Positions 18,632 to 27,148 of a stretch of 64,000 bases of DNA are shown here, piece after piece. Every line of letters starts with the position of its first letter. Position 1 is the first letter of the stretch. The notes below the pieces were generated by a model. That model ran no database searches and was not told where the DNA came from. It saw only the letters and a program-made list of their open reading frames with translations. Source of the stretch: Methylobacterium oryzae (GTDB taxonomy: Bacteria > Pseudomonadota > Alphaproteobacteria > Rhizobiales > Beijerinckiaceae); contig NZ_CP090349.1 of NCBI RefSeq assembly GCF_021398735.1, forward strand, positions 502,501 through 566,500, in the 5' to 3' direction. Position numbers and translations under genes: made by a program.

Positions 18632-19367
18632 GGCAGCACGGCGGGCAACACGGCAGATCGCGCCGGCGGGGGCCGCCCTCGCCCTCGACGGGGTGTCGAG
18701 CGGCTACGGCGCCGTCGCCATCGTGCGGGACGTGTCCCTCTCGGTCGGGCCGGGGGAGATCGTGGCGCTGCTGGGCAAGAACGGCATGGGCAAGACCACG
18801 CTGCTCAAGACCGTCCTGGGCATGGTGGCCCTGCGCGGCGGCGCCATCACGGTCGGGGGCCAGGCGCTCGCCGGCCTCACGCCGGCCAAGCTCAACGCGC
18901 TCGGCGTCGGCTACGCGCCGCAGGAGCAGCCCCTGTTCCAGGACCTGTCGATCCGCGACAACCTGCGCCTCGCGGTGCCCTCCGACCGGATGCTGCCGGA
19001 GGCGCTGGAGCGGCTGTTCGGCCATTTCCCGTTCCTGAAGGACCGGCTGGCCCAGCGGGCCGGCACCCTCTCGGGCGGCGAGCAGAAGATGCTGATCCTC
19101 GGGCGCGCCCTGATGCTGCGCCCGCGCCTCCTGCTGATCGACGAGATCTCCGAGGGCGTGCAGCCCTCCATGGTCGAGCGCCTGCGCGGCGTGCTCCAGG
19201 CCGAGCGGGCCGCGGGCGTGTCCATGCTGGTGGTGGAGCAGCACGTCGCCTTCGCGCTGGCGCTCGCCGATCGCTACGCCGTCCTCAAGCTCGGCGAGAT
19301 CGTCGACAGCGGTCCGGCGCAGGCGCCGGACGCGCGGGCACGCGTCATCGACCATCTGGCGGTGTGA
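18624..19367 (+). CDS. Liv-type ABC transporter ATPase (LivF family)
   Basis: 247 residues: Walker A LGKNGMGKTTLLK, signature LSGGEQKML, Walker B LLLIDEISEG, switch His in VVEQHVAF. The pattern LGKNGMGKTT and DEISEGVQP is typical of LivF/UrtE, the second ATPase of these importers. GGAGGCG precedes the ATG. Together with the binding protein, LivH and LivM-LivG it completes one importer. Confidence 0.93.
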   Translation: MGEAARRATRQIAPAGAALALDGVSSGYGAVAIVRDVSLSVGPGEIVALLGKNGMGKTTLLKTVLGMVALRGGAITVGGQALAGLTPAKLNALGVGYAPQEQPLFQDLSIRDNLRLAVPSDRMLPEALERLFGHFPFLKDRLAQRAGTLSGGEQKMLILGRALMLRPRLLLIDEISEGVQPSMVERLRGVLQAERAAGVSMLVVEQHVAFALALADRYAVLKLGEIVDSGPAQAPDARARVIDHLAV

Positions 19368-19387
19368 GGTCGACCCGGATCCGCCAC

Positions 19388-19477
19388 CGTCATCGCGAGC
19401 GCAGCGAAGCGACCCAGGGTCGCGCCACGCTCCCGGACGGGGCGCTGCTGGATTGCTTCGCTGCGCTCGCAAAGACG
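19388..19477. repeat. Palindromic ~90-bp intergenic repeat, copy 3
   Basis: The left arm is CGTCATCGCGAGCGCAGCG through GACCCAG; the right arm is CTGGATTGCTTCGCTGCGC through AAAGACG. It lies inside the amide locus, between the LivF gene and the DUF1028 gene, where a folded RNA form could alter expression of the two last genes. Confidence 0.85.
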
Positions 19478-19516
19478 GCGGTGGATCGGGAGCAGGGAGG
19501 AGGAAGCCGTAAGCGC

Positions 19517-20449
19517 ATGAGAGAACTCAACACCTTCTCGATCGCCGCCCGCTGCCCGCGGACCGGCCAGCTCGGCGTCGCGGTGGCGAGCGCCGTCCCG
19601 GCGGTGGGCGGCCTGTGCCCGTTCCTCAGGGCCGGGATCGGGGCCGTCACCACCCAGTCCTGGGTGAACCCCTACCTCGCCGCCCGCATCCTCGACGGGC
19701 TGGCCGGCGGGCAGGATCCCGACGCCGCGCTGGCGGCGGCCCTCGCCACCGACGACCGTCCGGACCTGCGCCAGCTCGGCCTCGTCGACGGGCAGGGGCG
19801 GGCCGCCGCCTGGACCGGCGCCGGATGCACGCCGGCGGCCGGCCACCGCACCGGGCCCGGCTACGCGGTCCAGGGCAACATGCTCGCCGGGCCGGGCGTG
19901 GTCGACGCCATGGCGGCGGCCTTCGAGGGGAGCGCCGCCCAGGATCTCGACGAGCGGCTGATGCGCAGCCTGGAGGCCGGCGACGCGGCCGGCGGCGACC
20001 GGCGCGGCAAGCAGTCGGCGGCGCTCAAGATCGTCGCCGGCGAGGATTACCCGCACCTCGACCTGCGGGTCGACGAGCACGCCGAGCCCGTCGCCGAGCT
20101 GCGCCGGGTTCTCCTGGTCGCCCGCCGTCAGCTCGTGCCGTTCGTGGCCGGCATGCCCCGGAAGGACGGCCCGGCCGGCGCCCTGCCGGACGACGTCGTG
20201 GCGATGCTGCTCAGGCCTCCCGCCGAGCGGCCGGGCGCCGCCGGGGATGCAGCCCCCGACCTGCTGCGCGACGTCGTCGGCCTGCGCCAGGAGCCCCAGC
20301 GGGTCGCCCACCTGCTGGCGCAGTTCGCGCCGGTGCTCGCCGAGATCGCGCGGCTGCGCGACCTCGACCTCGCGGACATCCACCCGCCGGTCGTGTTCGA
20401 TCCGACGCTCCCCTACCGCCGGGTGCCCCATGACGACCGCCGCGACTGA
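19517..20449 (+). CDS. DUF1028-family (Ntn-hydrolase-like) protein
   Basis: 310 residues from ATG 19517 (MRELNTFSIAARCPRTGQLG). The opening TFSIAARCPRTGQLGVAVAS and the later TTQSWVNPYLA match DUF1028, a family with an Ntn-hydrolase-like fold and no firmly assigned reaction, often encoded beside amidases and ABC importers. A C-terminal extension of about 90 residues (after PFVAGMP) is typical of longer members. The gene overlaps the following amidase start by 20 bases, so they are co-translated. A role in amide or ureide breakdown is inference from context. Confidence 0.88.
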   Translation: MRELNTFSIAARCPRTGQLGVAVASAVPAVGGLCPFLRAGIGAVTTQSWVNPYLAARILDGLAGGQDPDAALAAALATDDRPDLRQLGLVDGQGRAAAWTGAGCTPAAGHRTGPGYAVQGNMLAGPGVVDAMAAAFEGSAAQDLDERLMRSLEAGDAAGGDRRGKQSAALKIVAGEDYPHLDLRVDEHAEPVAELRRVLLVARRQLVPFVAGMPRKDGPAGALPDDVVAMLLRPPAERPGAAGDAAPDLLRDVVGLRQEPQRVAHLLAQFAPVLAEIARLRDLDLADIHPPVVFDPTLPYRRVPHDDRRD

Positions 20450-21842
20450 CGCCCTCTGGCAAGCCCCGATCACCGAGCTCGCGCGGCGGATCGCGGCGCG
20501 GGAGCTGTCGAGCGCCGAGCTCGTCGGCGCCAGCCTCGACCGGATCGCGCGCCTCGACGGCGCCCTGAACAGCGTCGTCCACCTCTCGCCCGCGGCCCTC
20601 GACGCCGCGCGCGCGGCCGATGCCGAGATCGCCCGGACGGGGCCGCGCGGCCCGCTCCACGGCATCCCGATCGCCGTCAAGGACAACTACACCACCGCCG
20701 ACATGCCGACCCGGGCCGGCACGGCTGTGGAGGCCCTGACCTTCCCGGCGGCCGACAGCCACGCCGTGGCGCGGCTGCGGGCGGCCGGCGCGGTGATCCT
20801 CGGCAAGACGCGGATGCACGAATTCGCCTGGGGCATGGTCACGCCGCCGACCCGCAACCCCTGGGACCCCGACCGGGTGCCCGGCGGCTCCAGCGGCGGC
20901 TCGGGCGCGGCGGTCGCGGGCCGCCTCTGCCCGGCCGCGCTCGGCTCGGACACGGGCGGCTCGATCCGGATCCCGGCCGCCCTGTGCGGGATCGTCGGGC
21001 TCAAGCCGACCTACGGCCGGGTCGGCCGGTCGGGGATCGTGCCGCATTCCTGGTCCCTCGACCATGCCGGGCCGCTGACCCTGACGGTGGCCGATGCCGC
21101 CCTGATGCTGCAGGCGCTCGCCGGCCCGGATGCCGGCGATCCCGCGGCCAGCGCGGCGCCGGTCCCCGACTACACGGCCGGGCTCGACCGGCCGATCCGG
21201 GGCCTGCGGGTCGCGGTGATCCGCAACCACTTCTTCGACGCAATCGACGACGACGTCGCCGCCGCCGTCGAGGCGGCGCTCCGCTTCCTCGAAGACCGGG
21301 GCTGCGCGGTGCGCGACGTCGCGGTGCCGTCCCTGCGCCACGGCCTCGGCGCCATCTACGCCATCGAGCTCGCCTCCTCGACCGCCTACCACGACCGCAG
21401 CCTCGCCCGGGGCCACGTGGCGGGCTTCGCCGCCGACGTCCGCGACCTCGTGGAGATGGGCCGGCTCGTGACCGGGCCGGACTACCTGCGGGCCGAGCAG
21501 GTGCGGGCCCTGATCATGGACGAGATGGCCGCCGTCCTGGCCGAGGCCGACGTGATCGTCGGCCCGGCCTCGCCGCTGACCGCGTGGCGGACGGACGAGT
21601 CGGCGGTGACGCTCGGCGGGCGCGCGGAGAGCGTGCTGGCGGCCTCCTGGCGCCTGACCTACCCGTTCAACCTCGCGGGCCTGCCCGCCATCGCGCTGCC
21701 CTGCGGCTTCGACCGGCGCGGCCTGCCGATCAGCCTCCAGATCGCCGCCCGGCCCTTCGCCGAGGCCGAGATCCTGCGCGTCGCCCACCAGTACGAGCGG
21801 GCGCACGCGTGGTGCTCCCGGGTGCCGCCCCTGGCCGGCTGA
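20430..21842 (+). CDS. Amidase signature family enzyme
   Basis: 470 residues from ATG 20430. The Ser-cisSer-Lys triad is visible: Lys84 in IAVKDNYTT, Ser154 in PGGSSGGSGAA and Ser178 in GSDTGGSIRIPA. The protein is soluble and has no signal peptide. It would hydrolyse an amide different from that of the nitrilase-type enzyme at the head of the locus, giving the pathway two unrelated amide hydrolases. Relatives include GatA, AtzF/allophanate hydrolase domains and aryl-amidases; specificity cannot be assigned. It is the last gene of the locus. Confidence 0.92.
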   Translation: MTTAATDALWQAPITELARRIAARELSSAELVGASLDRIARLDGALNSVVHLSPAALDAARAADAEIARTGPRGPLHGIPIAVKDNYTTADMPTRAGTAVEALTFPAADSHAVARLRAAGAVILGKTRMHEFAWGMVTPPTRNPWDPDRVPGGSSGGSGAAVAGRLCPAALGSDTGGSIRIPAALCGIVGLKPTYGRVGRSGIVPHSWSLDHAGPLTLTVADAALMLQALAGPDAGDPAASAAPVPDYTAGLDRPIRGLRVAVIRNHFFDAIDDDVAAAVEAALRFLEDRGCAVRDVAVPSLRHGLGAIYAIELASSTAYHDRSLARGHVAGFAADVRDLVEMGRLVTGPDYLRAEQVRALIMDEMAAVLAEADVIVGPASPLTAWRTDESAVTLGGRAESVLAASWRLTYPFNLAGLPAIALPCGFDRRGLPISLQIAARPFAEAEILRVAHQYERAHAWCSRVPPLAG

Positions 21843-21951
21843 GGCGTCGCTCCCGTCCCGAACAGCTAAGCGGGACCGGGGCGGTCGATTGTACACAACC
21901 AATACCGTGCCGCATCGCGAATATCCGCGTGATCTACCGATCAATGCGCGT

Positions 21952-21977
21952 GGAACCCTTTCTCCGCCGCTGCCGTT
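21952..21977 (+). promoter_or_regulatory. EcfG-type general stress promoter
   Basis: GGAAC (21952-21956), 17 bases, then CGTT (21974-21977). This matches the GGAAC-N16/17-CGTT consensus of the PhyR-NepR-EcfG stress regulon first described in Methylobacterium. It lies 31 bases upstream of the ATG of a small exported protein, with an AGGAGG ribosome site between. Confidence 0.7.
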
Positions 21978-22008
21978 GCTGGCTTCGATTGAAGTCAGGA
22001 GGCCAACC

Positions 22009-22239
22009 ATGCGGACCATCATTCTCTCGGGCGCCCTGTTCGCGGCCCTGTGCGGCGCGGCGAGCGCCGAGGAGACCACCGTCATCCGCCGCGACGGGCC
22101 CGCCGTCGTCGACCACCGCGACACCGTCGTCGAGAAGCGCGAGGTCACCACCGGCAGCGTCGATTGCGGTTCGAAGACCGTCCACAAGGAGGACGGCATG
22201 GGCAACTCCAAGACCGTCCACAAGGAAGGCTGCAACTGA
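22009..22239 (+). CDS. Small exported protein, unknown function
   Basis: 76 residues with AGGAGG six bases before the ATG. A signal peptide (MRTIILSGALFAALCGAASAE, read in two parts: the hydrophobic ILSGALFAALCG and the AxA cut site) leaves a mature chain of about 56 residues. That chain is rich in charged residues and has two Cys, with a repeated SKTVHKE motif (CGSKTVHKEDG and NSKTVHKEGC). Short alphaproteobacterial stress-induced periplasmic proteins look like this, but no named family is assigned. An EcfG-type promoter precedes it. Confidence 0.82.
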   Translation: MRTIILSGALFAALCGAASAEETTVIRRDGPAVVDHRDTVVEKREVTTGSVDCGSKTVHKEDGMGNSKTVHKEGCN

Positions 22240-22283
22240 TCCTCGGCGGACAGCCGCGCCCTGACGACCCTGGAGATCTCAGC

Positions 22284-22700
22284 ATGACCAACAAGCTTCT
22301 TCTGTCGCTGGCGACGGCCGGCCTCCTCGCCCTCCCGGCGGCCGCCCAGGCGCAGGGCACCCTGCGGGGCGCGGCCGAGGGTGCGGCGGTCGGCGCCGAC
22401 GCGGCCGGTCCGGTCGGCGGCATCGTCGGCGGCGCGGTCGGCGCGGCGACCGGCACGGTCGGCGGCATCCTGGGCGTCGACGACCGCCCGCGGTTCCGCA
22501 GCTACGTCCGCGAGCGCGGCGCGCGCTCCTACAGCTGGGGCGGCCCGGTCCGGGTCGGCACCGTGCTGCCGGAGGACAGCGTCACCTACTACGACGTGCC
22601 CACCGAGTACCGGGTGCGTCCGGGCTACCGCTACACCATCGTGAACGACCAGCCCGTCCTGGTCGATCGCGGCCACCGCATCGTCGAAGTCATCGACTGA
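22284..22700 (+). CDS. DUF1236-family exported protein
   Basis: 138 residues with signal peptide (LLALPAAAQAQG). A Gly/Ala-rich segment follows (GGIVGGAVGAATGTVGG, possibly membrane-inserting). The C-terminal DUF1236 region is SVTYYDVPTEYRVRPGYRY and VNDQPVLVD. The function of the family is unknown. GGAGA precedes the ATG. It is 44 bases behind the previous gene and probably shares its EcfG-type promoter, which would make both envelope-stress proteins. Confidence 0.85.
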   Translation: MTNKLLLSLATAGLLALPAAAQAQGTLRGAAEGAAVGADAAGPVGGIVGGAVGAATGTVGGILGVDDRPRFRSYVRERGARSYSWGGPVRVGTVLPEDSVTYYDVPTEYRVRPGYRYTIVNDQPVLVDRGHRIVEVID

Positions 22701-22783
22701 GGGGGGCGGGGCGCCGGTTCGTCCGGCGCCCTCCGGCATCGTGACTCCTCCCGAACCCGCGGTGAAGGATCGGGAGACCTCGC

Positions 22784-22874
22784 CGTCTTTGCGAGCGCAG
22801 CGAAGCAATCCAGGGTCGCGCAGCATCGGCAAGCGTGGCGCCGACTTGATTGCTTCGCTGCGCTCGCAAGGACG
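22784..22874. repeat. Palindromic ~90-bp intergenic repeat, copy 4
   Basis: The left arm is CGTCTTTGCGAGCGCAGCG through AATCCAG; the right arm is TTGATTGCTTCGCTGCGC through GGACG. It lies between the convergent ends of the DUF1236 gene and the CheB-CheR kinase gene. Confidence 0.85.
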
Positions 22875-22903
22875 GCCGACGCACGGATATCCCTGAGCGC
22901 GCG

Positions 22904-25900
22904 TCAGCCCCGCAGGAGTGCCGCCTCGGGCAGATGCAGCGTGATCCGGTACTCGGCGGCGTCGTGGCTGCGCGTCACGGTCGCTTCGAGCTGGCGCAGG
23001 GACATCTCCACCAGCATCGTCCCGAAACCTCGTCCGGGCCTCGGCTCCGGGACACGGGCCATCCGCTCGCACCAGTCCAGGACGAGTCCCGCCTCCTGCC
23101 GGTCCCAGGTGACCGACAGCGCGCCGTCGTCGGCCCCGAGCGCGCCGTACTTCACCGAGTTCGTCGCCCACTCGTGCAGGATCATCGCCAGCGACGACAC
23201 GTGCCGCCAGTTGATCGCCACGAGGGGGCCCTCGATCACCGTGGGGACGTGGTCGCGGTACGGGCGCAGGGTCGCGCCGATCAGGCCCGCGAGATCGCTC
23301 ATGCCCTGGCCGTCGGACGGGTCGGCCAGGGAATGCGCCCGCCCGAGGGCCGAGATGCGGTCGCGCATGTCGGTGGCGAAGACGCCGATCTCCCGGTGCG
23401 TGCGGGCGCCCGCCGAGATCATGCCGCCGATGATCGCGAACAGGTTCTTCACCCGGTGGTTCATCTCCCGCAGCATCAGGTCGCGGGTCTCGGCGAGCGC
23501 GTATTCGGGCGACACGTCGATGCAGACGCCGACGATCCGCTTCCGGTCGCCGCTCCGGGTCAGGCGCCCGTAACTGCGGATGTGCCGCGGCGCGTGGTCG
23601 GCGGCGCGCACGCGGATGCGCGCCTCGAACTCGTTTAGCCCGTGCGCCGCCTCGGACAGCGCCGCCTCGAAGCCGGGACGGTCCTCGGGCAGCACGCTGG
23701 CCGCCAGGGACGCGGTGGGGTGCGGGGTGTCGGGAGCGAGGCCGAACATCGTGCCGGCGATGCTGTCGACCACGACGGTCCCGGCATCCGGGCTGTATTC
23801 CCAGACGCCGATGCCCCCGGCCTTCACGGCCAGTTCCAGCCGCTCGCGCTCCGCGGCGAGCTGGCGCTCCAGCGACAGCGCCTCGGTGATGTCGGTGAGC
23901 ACCAGGGTGGCGCCGTCGACGCTGCCGTTCTGCAGGCGGTAGGGCAGCACCCGCAGCGAGAGCGTGCGCTCCCCGTCCCGGGTGGCGACGCGCCGCTGGA
24001 TCACCGAGCCGCCGGCGCAGACCTCCTGGGCGTCGTGCAGGTACTCGTGCCCGGCGAGCCGGCTCGACACGTCGGCGAGGGGGCGGCCGCGATCGCCCGG
24101 CTGCAGCGGGAAGATCGTGGTGGCCGACGTGGTGAAGCTGCGCACCTTCAGCTCGCGGTCGAGCACCACGACGGCGAGGTCGGTGGATTCGAAGAAATTG
24201 CGCAGGTCGGCATTGGCGATGGTGAGCTGCTCGACCTTGGTCTTCAGCTCGTCGTTGACCGTGGACAGCTCCTCGTTCGTCGACTGGAGCTCCTCGTTCA
24301 TCGACATCATTTCTTCGTTGGAGCTCTTCAGCTCCTCGTTCGTCGTCTCCAGCTCCTCGACCGCCGAGCGCAGCTTGTAGCGGGTGCGCAGCAGCTCCTC
24401 TTCCAGCGCCTCGACGTGGTCGCCGCCGGCATCCATCTCGATCAGGTCGAGGTTGTCCGCCGCCCGGAAGGCGCCGGTGTCGCGCAGGACCAGGAGCATC
24501 GAGCCGTCGGGCAGGGGATCGCAGATCAGCTCCACCGGCTGGACGCCGTATTCCGAGCGGATCTCCACGTCGCGGACGACCACGCGCTTGCGCGCGTCGC
24601 GGGTCTGGCGGAGCAGCGGGCCGATGACGTCGCGCAGGCCCGGGCGCGCCAGGGTGATGGCGCTGGTGCCGCCGGTCCGGGTCACCGGGAAGTCGAAGTA
24701 GCGGCTCAGGCGCCCGTAGGCGGCGATGATGCCGCCGTCCTCGTTGAGCACCATGCTGGGCGGGGCGTAGCGCTCCATGACGCGGCGCACCGCCACGGTC
24801 TCGTCGGCGATCGAGGGCTCGCCGCGCCGCTCCTCGCGCCCGCCGCGCCGGGCCTCGCCCCGGCGGGCGCTCCCCGGCAGGTCGATCGGGTATTGCGGCG
24901 CGCCCGGCGGCCGCTCGAACAGGCGGGCGTGCTGGTCGATGACCGGGAACAGGTGCTCGAAGCGGCTGACGCTCTCCGAGGGGCCGAGGAACAGGTAGCC
25001 CCCCGGCCGGACCGCGTAGTGGAACAGCGGCACCACCGATTGCTGGAGGCGCTCGTCGAAGTAGATCAGCAGGTTGCGGCAGGACAGGAGGTCGACCCGC
25101 GAGAAGGGCGGGTCCTTGACCAGGCTGTGGCTGGAGAAGCGGATCAGGTCGCGGATCTCGGCCGCGACGGTGAAGCGCTCGGCGTGGAGGACGACGTAGC
25201 GCTCCCGCAGATGGGCCGGGATGTCGGCGAGCGCGGCGGCCGGGTAGGTCGCCTCCCGGGCGATCTGGAGCATGCGCTCGTCGATGTCGGTGGCGAAGAT
25301 CTGGACCGCCGGCGGCAGGCCGAGGCGGCGGGCGGCGTCGGCGAACAGCATGGCGATGCTGTAGGCCTCCTCGCCGCTGGAGCAGCCCGGGATCCAGACC
25401 CGGATGTCCTCCTCGGGATCGCGGGTGCGCAGCAGGGGCTCCACCACGCGCTCCCGGAGGAGCTCGAACATCTCGGCGTCGCGGAAGAAGCGGGTGACGT
25501 TGATCAGGAGGTCGCGGAACAGCGCCTCGCACTCGGTCTTGTCGGCCCGGACGCGGCCGAGATAGGCCCGGCCGGACTCGAGCCCGAGGACGTGCATGCG
25601 CCGCTCGACCCGCCGGACCAGGGTGGTCCGCTTGTAGCCGGCGAAGTCGTGGCCCACCGCCGCGCGGATGACCCGGCAGAGGTCGTCGATGTGGTCGGCG
25701 ACGAGGCGGGACTCGGCGTCGACGGCGTCGGTGCCGCGGCGGCGGAAGAAGGTGGTGAGGCAGTCGACGATCTCGCCCGGCGGCCGCACGAAGTCGACGA
25801 GGCTGGTCCCGACCGCCGAGAGCGGCATGCCGTCGTAGCGGGCGGTGTCGGGCTGCTGCACCACGCAGACGCCGCCGTGCTCCTTGATCGCCCGCAGGCC

Positions 25901-26380
25901 GGTCGTGCCGTCGGCCCCCGTGCCCGACAGGATCACGCAGGCGGCGTTGGCCTGCTGGTCGACCGCGAGCGACAGGAAGAAGTCGTCGATCGGCCGGCGC
26001 AGGCCCCGCGGCTGGACGAAGTGGGTGAGTTCGAGGACGCAGTTCTGGATGACGAGGCCCCGGCCGGGCGGGATGATGTAGACCTTGTCGCCCGCGATCC
26101 GCTCCCCGCCCTCGCACTGGAGCACCTCCAGCTCCGTCTGCCGGTCGAGGAGCTGCGCCAGCATGCTCTCGTGGTTGGGGTCGAGGTGCTGGACGATGAC
26201 GAAGGCCATGCCGGTCGGCGGCCGGGCGCGCGCCAGCATCTCCCGCAGGGCCTCGAGCCCGCCCGCCGAGGCGCCGATGCCCACGACCGGCCCGGCGAAG
26301 GGCGGCGCCGTCACCGTGCCGGCGCCGTCCAGGACCTCCGAGGCCTCGCCTCCGGGGGCGTTAAGGAAATCCTGGTGCAT
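22904..26380 (-). CDS. CheB-CheR fusion with PAS domains and HWE histidine kinase
   Basis: 1158 residues. In order: a CheB methylesterase-like domain (about 28-215; Ser of GIGASAGG, His of VQHLDPNH, Asp of SGTGADGT), a CheR methyltransferase domain (about 220-490; SAM site GCSSGEEAYSIA), a linker, a long coiled coil of repeated NEEL heptads (about 665-735), one or two PAS domains, and an HWE-family kinase (phospho-His in MNHRVKNLF; N-box HEWATNSVKYGAL). No receiver domain is attached to CheB. This architecture is a sensory kinase rather than chemotaxis adaptation. Its start overlaps the stop of the LOV gene by 20 bases. Confidence 0.9.
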   Translation of the reverse strand: MHQDFLNAPGGEASEVLDGAGTVTAPPFAGPVVGIGASAGGLEALREMLARARPPTGMAFVIVQHLDPNHESMLAQLLDRQTELEVLQCEGGERIAGDKVYIIPPGRGLVIQNCVLELTHFVQPRGLRRPIDDFFLSLAVDQQANAACVILSGTGADGTTGLRAIKEHGGVCVVQQPDTARYDGMPLSAVGTSLVDFVRPPGEIVDCLTTFFRRRGTDAVDAESRLVADHIDDLCRVIRAAVGHDFAGYKRTTLVRRVERRMHVLGLESGRAYLGRVRADKTECEALFRDLLINVTRFFRDAEMFELLRERVVEPLLRTRDPEEDIRVWIPGCSSGEEAYSIAMLFADAARRLGLPPAVQIFATDIDERMLQIAREATYPAAALADIPAHLRERYVVLHAERFTVAAEIRDLIRFSSHSLVKDPPFSRVDLLSCRNLLIYFDERLQQSVVPLFHYAVRPGGYLFLGPSESVSRFEHLFPVIDQHARLFERPPGAPQYPIDLPGSARRGEARRGGREERRGEPSIADETVAVRRVMERYAPPSMVLNEDGGIIAAYGRLSRYFDFPVTRTGGTSAITLARPGLRDVIGPLLRQTRDARKRVVVRDVEIRSEYGVQPVELICDPLPDGSMLLVLRDTGAFRAADNLDLIEMDAGGDHVEALEEELLRTRYKLRSAVEELETTNEELKSSNEEMMSMNEELQSTNEELSTVNDELKTKVEQLTIANADLRNFFESTDLAVVVLDRELKVRSFTTSATTIFPLQPGDRGRPLADVSSRLAGHEYLHDAQEVCAGGSVIQRRVATRDGERTLSLRVLPYRLQNGSVDGATLVLTDITEALSLERQLAAERERLELAVKAGGIGVWEYSPDAGTVVVDSIAGTMFGLAPDTPHPTASLAASVLPEDRPGFEAALSEAAHGLNEFEARIRVRAADHAPRHIRSYGRLTRSGDRKRIVGVCIDVSPEYALAETRDLMLREMNHRVKNLFAIIGGMISAGARTHREIGVFATDMRDRISALGRAHSLADPSDGQGMSDLAGLIGATLRPYRDHVPTVIEGPLVAINWRHVSSLAMILHEWATNSVKYGALGADDGALSVTWDRQEAGLVLDWCERMARVPEPRPGRGFGTMLVEMSLRQLEATVTRSHDAAEYRITLHLPEAALLRG

Positions 26381-26921
26381 CGAGATCCGCGAGCGTGAGC
26401 TTGGCCTGCGCGACCGTGGCGACCGTGTTGGCGATCGTCATCAGCGAGCCCTCGATGACGAGCCCACTCTCCGCAAGCGTCGGGGTCAGCCGGGACAGGG
26501 TCCGGCCCAGTTCTGCATCGTAGGCGGAAAGCAACTCGGGTTGCGAGCGGCTGACGTCGAATTGGGATGCGAAAAGGTAGCGCACCTCGCCCGAGAGCGC
26601 CTTCAGTTTGGACATGTACAGCAGGTTGACGAAGGGCTTCCCGTCCTTGCGGAAATTCACGATCGGCGTGCGCACCGTGTCCTGACGGTCGTTCTCCAGG
26701 AAGGCGTGGATCTTGGCCCGCGCCTCCCGGTTGTCGGCGTCGCGCTGGAGGAGGCGGCAATTGCGCCCGACGACCTCCGCGCCCGTGTAGCCGGTGAGCT
26801 GGTGGAACCGCTCGTTCACCAGGAGCAGGACGTTGTCGTCGCCCGCCGCGGCCAGCGCCAGGGCGATGTGGGATTTCTCGAAGAAGGTCGTGAGTTCGGC
26901 CGGGATGGTCTGCGTGTCCAC
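26361..26921 (-). CDS. Short LOV-domain blue-light photoreceptor protein
   Basis: 186 residues from a GTG start at 26921 preceded by AGGGAAG. Residues about 15-115 form a PAS/LOV domain with FHQLTGYTGAEVVGRNCRLL; Cys55 in GRNCRLLQ is the position that forms the flavin adduct in LOV photoreceptors. A C-terminal helical tail of about 70 residues (SRSQPELLSAYDAELG) could dimerise or contact a partner. The gene overlaps the downstream CheB-CheR-HWE kinase start by 20 bases, so the two are translationally coupled and probably form one light-signalling pair. Confidence 0.85.
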   Translation of the reverse strand: MDTQTIPAELTTFFEKSHIALALAAAGDDNVLLLVNERFHQLTGYTGAEVVGRNCRLLQRDADNREARAKIHAFLENDRQDTVRTPIVNFRKDGKPFVNLLYMSKLKALSGEVRYLFASQFDVSRSQPELLSAYDAELGRTLSRLTPTLAESGLVIEGSLMTIANTVATVAQAKLTLADLDAPGFP

Positions 26922-27148
26922 GGTAGCTTCCCTGTCGCCTCCGTTCGGCGCGGCCCTGCCGGTCCGCTCCCGGGCCCGCCCGCCCGCCGGGCCCCGTGCC
27001 GAGGACGCCCGCGATGGTGCCCGCGAGGACGCCCTCATGGGCGCGCCGCCGCGGTATGGCAATGACGCCCGGGCCGGCGAACCCGTTCCGCACGTCCCTG
27101 CGACGCCGTGTGCCCCGGGGGCACCGCCCGCCCGGGGCCGTCCGGATC

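Noticed and set aside
20211..26117. 1968-residue open frame on the minus strand
   Set aside because: It runs antisense through the DUF1028, amidase and exported-protein genes and in another frame of the CheB-CheR kinase. Its composition is Arg/Ala/Pro/Gly-rich with no domain pattern, an artefact of high GC.
27067..27092. EcfG-type promoter for the LOV gene (GGAAC-N17-CGTC, minus)
   Set aside because: The last base of the -10 motif does not match, and it is about 150 bases from the start codon; left as a near miss.
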